From positions 12,697 through 25,074 of the forward strand of contig FR886293.1 in NCBI GenBank assembly GCA_000436535.1: a stretch of DNA of 12,378 bases, written 5' to 3'. Source of the DNA: Eubacterium sp. CAG:252 (GTDB lineage Bacteria > Bacillota > Clostridia > Lachnospirales > Lachnospiraceae). Below, piece by piece: positions 7,081 through 12,378 of this stretch. Below the pieces are notes generated by a model. It searched no databases and was not told where the DNA came from. It saw nothing but the letters and a program-made list of their open reading frames with translations. Position numbers and translations under genes: made by a program. Position 1 is the stretch's first letter. Every line of letters starts with the position of its first letter.

Positions 7081-7106
7081 AATATGTCGTATTATAAGGA
7101 CATATT
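7081..7106 (-). promoter_or_regulatory. Probable trmK promoter -10 inside an inverted repeat
   Basis: AATATGTC (7081-7088) and GACATATT (7099-7106) form a perfect 8-bp inverted repeat around ten bases. On the minus strand these ten bases contain TATAAT (7091-7096), about 55 bp before trmK. The -35 is weak (ATAGAT-like). The overlap of a perfect -10 with a palindrome suggests an operator; this is inference. Confidence 0.45.
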
Positions 7107-7136
7107 TTACTTAATCTATTGAAATGTATCTGTATC

Positions 7137-7170
7137 ATACACAAAAACAAATTATTTTTGTGTATTTTTT
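7137..7170 (+). terminator. Terminator-like hairpin facing the plus strand
   Basis: ATACACAAAAA (7137-7147) pairs perfectly with TTTTTGTGTAT (7155-7165) around a 7-base loop and is followed on the plus strand by five further T's. No plus-strand gene precedes it nearby, so its purpose is unclear; it could block antisense transcription into rpoD. The stem is mostly A-T. Confidence 0.45.
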
Positions 7171-7207
7171 ACATCTACTCACTTATTGCTTATTGCTTAA
7201 TTTACAA

Positions 7208-7250
7208 AAATCAGGATTAGACCTGCATGTCCACAAGTTAATCCTGATTT
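7208..7250 (-). terminator. Terminator of the dnaG-rpoD operon
   Basis: A perfect 12-bp stem, AAATCAGGATTA (7208-7219) with TAATCCTGATTT (7239-7250), encloses a 19-base loop. On the minus strand the stem runs into TTTTTG, giving a modest U-tract. It lies about 150 bp past the rpoD stop and before the trmK promoter, which fits the end of the rpoD transcript. Confidence 0.75.
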
Positions 7251-7285
7251 GTAATCGTTCGCTATAATATACCTAAACTCAAGCC

Positions 7286-7380
7286 GTACATAACTATATT
7301 ATGTTTAATTAAAGCGTTATGTTAAACATTTGTCTTCTATACATCTGTAAGTACATAACTATATTATATTTAATTAAAGC
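7286..7380. repeat. 30-bp direct repeat in the rpoD 3' region
   Basis: Two 30-base copies (7286-7315 and 7351-7380) differ at one base, with starts 65 bp apart. Each begins GTACATAACTATATTAT and ends TTTAATTAAAGC. Copy 1 contains ACATAA-CTATA-TTATGT; in copy 2 the outer pair is broken by the single change. ATGTTTAA (7301-7308) and TTAAACAT (7322-7329) form another 8-bp inverted pair. The repeat begins just after the rpoD stop, before the terminator. Confidence 0.75.
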
Positions 7381-7399
7381 TCCTGTCATTATCCTGATA

Positions 7400-8668
7400 T
7401 TAGTCAAGATAATCCTTAAGCTTACGGCTTCTGCTTGGATGTCTTAACTTTCTTAAAGCCTTTGCTTCAATCTGTCTGATACGCTCTCTTGTAACGTTGA
7501 ATTCCTTACCAACTTCCTCAAGTGTTCTTGCTCTTCCATCATCCATACCAAAACGAAGTCTTAATACCTTCTGCTCTCTGTCTGTAAGAGTTCCAAGAAC
7601 TTCTACAAGCTGTTCCTTAAGAAGTGTTGAAGCTGCTGCCTCTGCTGGAACTGGAACATTATCATCCTGAATAAAGTCACCAAGGTGGCTGTCTTCCTCC
7701 TCACCGATAGGTGTTTCAAGTGAAACAGGCTCTTGTGAGATTTTCTGTATTTCTCTTACTCTCTCAACAGGAATATCCATAGTTTCTGCTATTTCCTCTG
7801 GAGATGGTTCTCTTCCTAACTCCTGTAAGAGCTGTCTTTGTACTCTTACAAGCTTATTGATAGTTTCAACCATATGAACAGGAATACGTATAGTTCTTGC
7901 CTGGTCAGCAATAGCTCTTGTGATAGCCTGTCTTATCCACCATGTTGCATATGTTGAGAACTTATATCCCTTACGGTAATCAAACTTTTCAACAGCCTTT
8001 ATAAGACCAAGATTACCCTCCTGAATAAGGTCAAGGAACTGCATACCCCTGCCCACATAACGCTTTGCAATACTTACAACAAGACGTAAGTTGGCCTCGG
8101 CAAGTCGCTTCTTAGCTTCCTCATCGCCCTCTTCCATTCTCTGGGCATACTCTATTTCTTCCTCTGCACTAAGAAGAGGTACTTTACCTATCTCCTTTAA
8201 GTACATTCTTACAGGGTCTTCAAGACCGATGCCATCTGGAACTGAGAGGTCAATCTTTTCAATATCAATATCATCTTCATCAGAAAGAATGATATCATCC
8301 TCTTCCACCTCATCATCGTTCATCTTGACATCTATATTACAGCCTTCAAGGAACTCAAACACCTTTTCCATCTTATCAGCTTCAAAGTCTGTATCCTGAA
8401 AATAATCCATAATCTCCTTATAATCAAGGACATTTTTCTTTTTTCTGGCTATTGCAAGGATACCTCTGCACTTATCCATGAACTTTTCCTGCATTAATCT
8501 TGCTGCTTCTTCCTCTGAAAGCTCCTGCTGTGCCGGTTCTTCCTTCTTAGACTTCTTAGGCTTCTTAGCAGCCTGCTTTTCTGATGAAGCTGTATCAGCC
8601 TTCTTTTTAGTTGTCTTCTTAGTTTCCTTTAATTCTTCTTCGTTTAAGTTTTCCTTCTTTACTGCCAT
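7400..8668 (-). CDS. rpoD: Primary (housekeeping) RNA polymerase sigma factor
   Basis: The vegetative sigma-70 factor (SigA) directs RNA polymerase to -10/-35 promoters. It has 422 residues. The first 50 or so are Lys/Glu/Ala-rich and low in complexity; a region 1.1-like segment (about 60-115) and an acidic stretch (about 117-140) follow. Next come region 1.2 (DPVRMYLKEIG), region 2 with DLIQEGNLGL (213-222) and YATWWIRQAITRAI (240-253) for -10 recognition and melting, region 3, and region 4 with the helix-turn-helix TLEEVGKEFNVTRERIRQIE (382-401) for the -35. A site AGGTGG lies nine bases before the ATG, and 25 bp separate it from the dnaG stop, so the two are one operon. Group 1 status rests on the complete region 1.2-4 set and the dnaG linkage. 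Confidence 0.97.
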   Translation of the reverse strand: MAVKKENLNEEELKETKKTTKKKADTASSEKQAAKKPKKSKKEEPAQQELSEEEAARLMQEKFMDKCRGILAIARKKKNVLDYKEIMDYFQDTDFEADKMEKVFEFLEGCNIDVKMNDDEVEEDDIILSDEDDIDIEKIDLSVPDGIGLEDPVRMYLKEIGKVPLLSAEEEIEYAQRMEEGDEEAKKRLAEANLRLVVSIAKRYVGRGMQFLDLIQEGNLGLIKAVEKFDYRKGYKFSTYATWWIRQAITRAIADQARTIRIPVHMVETINKLVRVQRQLLQELGREPSPEEIAETMDIPVERVREIQKISQEPVSLETPIGEEEDSHLGDFIQDDNVPVPAEAAASTLLKEQLVEVLGTLTDREQKVLRLRFGMDDGRARTLEEVGKEFNVTRERIRQIEAKALRKLRHPSRSRKLKDYLD

Positions 8669-8693
8669 TACAATGGTCCACCTTTCGCATGTA

Positions 8694-10451
8694 TTACAAA
8701 TTAATGTGAATATTATTTAACTTCATCTGCCTGCCTATGATATCCTGCATCGTCTTAGCATCTGTCGCATGTTCAAGCTTATAATCAAGACTGCTCTTCT
8801 TAACCCTGAGTACTGTATCATTCAGTGTCTTCTCTCTTTCTGACCGGCTGAGAGAGTCGCTTAATTCTGCGCTGAACATAGCTGCTATCTCACTATGCAT
8901 TTCACCATCACTATATGAGCCTATAATCGCCGCCGGATTAATGCTGCCACTCTCATACTGTTCGTATATTTTAGCTGCAACATCCTTAAACAGCGGGTCT
9001 ATAAAGTCTTCTGGCTGTATATATTCCCTCACCTTATCATATATATCGCCATCTTCTATCATCCACGTAAGCAGAATTTTCTCTGCCTGCCTTACACCAT
9101 CTTCTTTTTTCTTTCTTACCGGTTCAGCCCTTCTTACAGGAGTCACATTATTAGTGATAATTCCGCCCTGACTTCCAATCCTGATAACCATCTGGCGCAT
9201 ACCATCCTCTGGTATCATAAACTGCCTGCATACAGCCTTCATATAGTTATCTCTCTCAAGCTTCTCACTAAATGCAGCAAGCTTCTTAGCTACTTCTCTT
9301 TCAAATGCGGTTTCACTCTCAGGGTCGCTTCTGTTATAATTCTTCTCTATTATACCGATTTCATACATAAAGCTGTTCTCCGCCTTATCTATACGCTCCT
9401 GAAATGCTTCTGCGCCAAGTGCCTTGATGAATTCATCAGGGTCTTTATATGGCCGCATATTAATAACTCTCGTTGAAAGTCCCGCTTCCTTTAATATAGG
9501 AATAGCCCTTAAAGCTGCCTTAACACCTGCTTCATCACTATCATAGGTTATAAGCACATTATCCGTATATCTTTTCATAAGACGTGCATGTCCCGGTGTC
9601 AGTGCCGTACCAAGCGATGCCACAGCCTGATTAAAACCTGCCTGATGCATAGATATAACATCCATATAACCTTCACATATTATAAGATTATTCTTTCTTG
9701 CACTCCTTGCCACATTAAGTCCATACAGATTCTTACTTTTATCAAAAAGCTTCGTCTCCGGTGAATTCAGGTACTTGGGCTTTCCATCCCCCATAACACG
9801 GCCACCGAAGCCGATAACTTTATTATTGATATCCATAATAGGAAATATGACCCTGTTCCAGAACTTTTCTCTTACACCTTTTTCGTAAGTAAACAGTCCC
9901 GACTCCTTTAATATCTCGTCATCATATCCCTTTTCCTTAAGCATCCTGTACAAATCACCAGTAAGCTGGGGTGCGAAGCCTAATCCAAATGTATTGATAG
10001 TCTTATCCGAAAGCTGTCTTCCCTTAAGATAAGCAAGTCCGTCCTGTCCGGCAGGCGACTTTAACTGATGATAATAAAATGTAGCTGCTATCTTGTTAAT
10101 CTCAAGCAGCTTTGTCTTAATATCTCTTTCACGCCTGTCATCCCCTGAGTACTCCATAACAGGAAGGTCAACACCTGCCCTGTCCGCAAGCAGCTTTACT
10201 GCCTCTGGAAATGTAAAGTTCTCATATTCCATAACAAATGTTATGACATTACCACCAACTCCGCATCCAAAACAGTGATACATCTGCTTTGTTCCTGACA
10301 CAGAAAATGATGGTGACTTTTCATTATGGAATGGACATAATCCAACATAAGAACTTCCACTCTTCTTAAGCTTTATATAACCGGAAATAACATCAACTAT
10401 ATCGTTGCGTGACACAACCTCTTCTATTACTTCACTTGAATATATTGGCAT
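8694..10451 (-). CDS. dnaG: DNA primase
   Basis: It synthesises RNA primers for lagging-strand replication at the fork, in contact with the DnaB-type helicase. The 585 residues show the standard layout. An N-terminal CHC2 zinc finger has C39, H42, C60 and C63 (CPFHNEKSPSF, CFGCG). A catalytic core contains RVIFPIMD (200-207) and FGGR (215-218). The TOPRIM domain has E260 in CEGYMDV and the metal-binding pair D304 and D306 in DSDEAG. A helicase-interaction domain occupies about 430-585. Length is near the family norm. GAAGAG lies about five bases before the ATG. It is first in an operon with rpoD, as in many bacteria. In classical macromolecular-synthesis operons rpsU may precede it; no such gene is seen here. 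Confidence 0.97.
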   Translation of the reverse strand: MPIYSSEVIEEVVSRNDIVDVISGYIKLKKSGSSYVGLCPFHNEKSPSFSVSGTKQMYHCFGCGVGGNVITFVMEYENFTFPEAVKLLADRAGVDLPVMEYSGDDRRERDIKTKLLEINKIAATFYYHQLKSPAGQDGLAYLKGRQLSDKTINTFGLGFAPQLTGDLYRMLKEKGYDDEILKESGLFTYEKGVREKFWNRVIFPIMDINNKVIGFGGRVMGDGKPKYLNSPETKLFDKSKNLYGLNVARSARKNNLIICEGYMDVISMHQAGFNQAVASLGTALTPGHARLMKRYTDNVLITYDSDEAGVKAALRAIPILKEAGLSTRVINMRPYKDPDEFIKALGAEAFQERIDKAENSFMYEIGIIEKNYNRSDPESETAFEREVAKKLAAFSEKLERDNYMKAVCRQFMIPEDGMRQMVIRIGSQGGIITNNVTPVRRAEPVRKKKEDGVRQAEKILLTWMIEDGDIYDKVREYIQPEDFIDPLFKDVAAKIYEQYESGSINPAAIIGSYSDGEMHSEIAAMFSAELSDSLSRSEREKTLNDTVLRVKKSSLDYKLEHATDAKTMQDIIGRQMKLNNIHINL

Positions 10452-10582
10452 ATTAACTCTTCTTTCCTTATGTAATAGTAAGACTTAAAAACTGCCTACT
10501 TTTATTGTATTCAATGTTATTGTCGAATTTCCTTTTTTTATTTTACATTTTTAGATAAATTTTTATTTTCTGGTAGCTTACT

Positions 10583-10612
10583 ATAATAATATTATACTGG
10601 TTCATCTGTCAA
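10583..10612 (-). promoter_or_regulatory. dnaG-rpoD promoter
   Basis: On the minus strand TTGACA (10607-10612) is followed after 18 bases by TATTAT (10583-10588). A TATAAT also occurs between them but too near the -35 to pair with it. The predicted leader is about 120 bases, A-rich, with no clear riboswitch or hairpin. Confidence 0.6.
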
Positions 10613-10896
10613 GCTCTCGGTAAGCATTTTCTTTATTAATTAATATAATAATTATAATATAATTGCTAAAAACAAATTCTACCTATCAATTATATATTTG
10701 TATCGCTATATTCGTCCACAATTCATGTTTTTTATATCATTAATCAGCATATAAAGCTCTCATAGCATAAATATATATTTAATATACATTTAATAAATAT
10801 CACATTTTCCCTATACTATACAATCGCATTTAACACATATTTTAATTAATATTGAAAATTCGCGTATCATAAAATCACATTTTAATGAACTCCAAC
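10613..10896. other. AT-rich intergenic region upstream of dnaG
   Basis: With the dnaG leader, 445 bases between dnaG and the next gene carry no credible coding sequence. Composition is strongly A/T with runs of TATA and TTAATTAA. No GC-rich terminator hairpin for the upstream membrane-protein gene is visible. Confidence 0.5.
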
Positions 10897-11250
10897 CTAA
10901 GATATAACACCTCCAACTGCTCCGCATAATATGCACAGTGCTGCACTCTTTACCATCTGGGCAATATCCGATGACATACCTTTATTCACAGCTATCGAAA
11001 CAATAAATAATATAAGAAAATATATCACTCCATACAGTGCGCCCCACATAAGCCTGTTGCGTTTCATACTTTTGGCAAGTAAAAGACCTCCGCACAGAGC
11101 TGAAAGACCATATGTAACATATATCCCTACTGATATTATGCTGTCTGAAACCCTGAACTTATACAGGCAGAATGAAAGCAGCAGAAGTGCCGCAACTGTT
11201 ATAACATAGCCCGCTATAAGTGTCTTTAATATAACTGATACTTTATTCAT
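10897..11250 (-). CDS. Small integral membrane protein, TIGR04086-like
   Basis: A 117-residue protein with four predicted membrane helices (about 8-28, 36-58, 66-91 and 97-117) joined by short basic loops such as KSMKRNR. The glycine-rich second helix (YGLSALCGGLLLAK) and the third-helix start (MWGALYGVIYFLIL) fit the TIGR04086 family of uncharacterised Firmicute membrane proteins. Biochemical function is unknown. The ATG at 11250 is chosen because AGGAG lies five bases upstream; an in-frame GTG at 11271 would add seven residues and lacks a ribosome site. In Clostridia, relatives often neighbour yajC/sec or SCIFF-peptide genes; neither is present here. It is a single gene, divergent from the CNNM gene, and no convincing promoter was found for it. 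Confidence 0.75.
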   Translation of the reverse strand: MNKVSVILKTLIAGYVITVAALLLLSFCLYKFRVSDSIISVGIYVTYGLSALCGGLLLAKSMKRNRLMWGALYGVIYFLILFIVSIAVNKGMSSDIAQMVKSAALCILCGAVGGVIS

Positions 11251-11435
11251 ACATACTCCTGACTGCACCACTGAACCTGCGGATAACAGCCATCTACATT
11301 CATTATTCTCTATATAATATGAGATATCTGTACGCTATAGACTACATTTTGCAGTTCTGTTAAGGGCTAATCTTTAAAATGCTATATATGGCTGTAAACA
11401 GTAACATTTTCTACTTTAACAGCAGTTATCATCCC

Positions 11436-11464
11436 TTGACAGTCCTTTACCAATACTGTAAAAT
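11436..11464 (+). promoter_or_regulatory. Promoter of the CNNM/CBS gene
   Basis: TTGACA (11436-11441) and TAAAAT (11459-11464) are 17 bases apart. This is a near-consensus housekeeping promoter about 65 bp before the start codon. Confidence 0.75.
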
Positions 11465-11473
11465 GTTAAAATA

Positions 11474-11491
11474 TAACACTTAAATGTGTTA
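11474..11491. promoter_or_regulatory. Inverted repeat at the predicted transcription start of the CNNM gene
   Basis: TAACAC (11474-11479) and GTGTTA (11486-11491) form a perfect inverted repeat around TTAAAT. It lies 9 bp after the -10, over the expected start site, a typical repressor position. Its core resembles the palindrome in the tyrA promoter. Confidence 0.45.
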
Positions 11492-11513
11492 ACTATATTT
11501 TATATTAAGGATT

Positions 11514-11530
11514 GGAGGAACATTTCCTTG
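11514..11530 (+). promoter_or_regulatory. Ribosome binding site and TTG start of the CNNM gene
   Basis: GGAGGA (11514-11519) is eight bases before TTG (11528-11530). There is no in-frame ATG before the codon for residue 30, which would remove the first membrane helix, so TTG is taken as the start. Confidence 0.75.
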
Positions 11531-12378
11531 GACACTGACAGTTATATTCAACTTATAACTATTATTATTTTATTATTTCTTTCAGCTTTCTTTTCATCTG
11601 CTGAAACCGCATTTATGACGGTAAGCCGTATAAAAATCCGCTCGCTTATGGACGAAGGTAACAGGCATGCTGCTTTAGTAGCTAAGATTATCGACAATTC
11701 AGGCAAGATGTTAAGTGCTGTACTTATTGGTAACAACATAGTTAACATATCATGTTCTGCTCTTGCAACAACATTTACTATTAATGTATGGGGCAGCTAT
11801 GCTACTGGTATCGCAACTGGTGTTCTTACTCTGTTCGTTCTTATATTCGGAGAGATAACCCCTAAGAATCTTGCTTCAAAGTTTAACACTAAGCTTGTAT
11901 TATTATATGCGCCTGTTATATATGGACTTATGATTATACTGACACCTGTTATTTTTATAGTTGACCATCTTGCAGGCATAGTATTAAAACTCTTTGGCGC
12001 TAGCTCCAAAGGCAACTCCAACACTATAACAGAAGAAGAGCTTCGTACAATAGTTAAGGTAAGCCATGAAGAGGGTATCATAGAAAAAGACGAACGACAG
12101 ATTATTGATAATCTTTTCGACTTCGGCGACACATCTGTCAAGGACGTTATGATACCACGTATTGATATGACAGTTGCTGATGTGAATTCATCTTATGATG
12201 ATATTATCACACTTTTTAAGAGCACTATGTATACACGTATTCCTATATATGAAAATGATACTGACAACGTTATAGGTACACTTAATATAAAGGATCTTAT
12301 AGTTACTAACGTTGATGATTCATTTAATATAAGGAAGATTATGCGTGAGCCTTTCTTTACATATGAACATAAGAACAC
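11528..12378 (+). CDS. CNNM/CBS-domain membrane protein (CorB/HlyC-type), partial
   Basis: The 5' 283 codons of a protein that continues past the window. The N-terminal CNNM (DUF21) transmembrane domain covers about residues 1-165, with the signature FFSSAETAFM (21-30), GNNIVNI (68-74) and FGEITPK (107-113). Four hydrophobic segments are visible. The cytoplasmic part begins with the acidic TEEELRTIV (168-176) and EEGIIEKDERQII (181-193). A CBS pair starts at VKDVMIPR (204-211), with TRIPIYE (236-242) and IGTLNIKDL (249-257). Relatives include magnesium/cobalt exporters (CorB, MpfA) and proteins named hemolysin C. Magnesium efflux or homeostasis is the likeliest role, inferred from the family. 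It starts with TTG and has a clear promoter. Confidence 0.92.
   Translation, partial: MDTDSYIQLITIIILLFLSAFFSSAETAFMTVSRIKIRSLMDEGNRHAALVAKIIDNSGKMLSAVLIGNNIVNISCSALATTFTINVWGSYATGIATGVLTLFVLIFGEITPKNLASKFNTKLVLLYAPVIYGLMIILTPVIFIVDHLAGIVLKLFGASSKGNSNTITEEELRTIVKVSHEEGIIEKDERQIIDNLFDFGDTSVKDVMIPRIDMTVADVNSSYDDIITLFKSTMYTRIPIYENDTDNVIGTLNIKDLIVTNVDDSFNIRKIMREPFFTYEHKN

Noticed and set aside
11251..11271. GTG start at 11271 for the small membrane protein
   Set aside because: The in-frame ATG at 11250 has AGGAG five bases upstream. The extra seven codons would include that ribosome site.

Overview
The window looks like chromosomal DNA from a low-GC Gram-positive bacterium, most likely a Lachnospiraceae member (Clostridia). 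This is inferred from AT-rich intergenic DNA, GGAGG-type ribosome binding sites, the dnaG-rpoD-trmK gene order, a TIGR04086-type membrane protein, and a nucleoside kinase carrying a threonyl-tRNA-synthetase-like N-terminus. No plasmid, phage, transposase or CRISPR signal is present. Genus is not resolved.

Layout. Positions 1-774 hold no credible gene. They contain two copies of one roughly 290-bp hairpin element in opposite orientation (4-296 and 486-774), separated by about 190 bp of AT-rich DNA. Then come leuS (minus, 915-3335), a short divergent promoter region, and tyrA (plus, 3607-4461). A strong convergent hairpin terminator (4502-4548) separates tyrA from a minus-strand pair, trmK followed by a nucleoside kinase (7029 down to 4631). 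Upstream of these is the minus-strand dnaG-rpoD operon (10451 down to 7400), the macromolecular-synthesis pair that links replication priming to the housekeeping sigma factor. It ends in a 3' region with a 30-bp direct repeat and a hairpin terminator. An AT-rich gap precedes a small four-helix membrane protein (minus, 10897-11250). A divergent CNNM/CBS-domain membrane transporter (plus, from 11528) runs off the right edge.

Functionally these are core genes: translation (leuS, trmK), transcription (rpoD), replication (dnaG), tyrosine biosynthesis (tyrA), nucleotide salvage (kinase) and probably divalent-cation transport (CNNM). Promoters resembling TTGACA/TATAAT can be read for leuS, tyrA, dnaG and the CNNM gene. 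Several carry palindromes in or next to the promoter core.

The most unusual content is the element pair at the left edge. Each element has roughly 80-bp imperfect inverted arms around a loop with two small hairpins. In one of these hairpins the tip is conserved between the copies while the 10-bp stem has an unrelated sequence that is still perfectly self-complementary. The outer arms also match their own partner better than they match the other copy. I do not recognise this family. It could be a non-autonomous mobile element, a structured RNA, or both.
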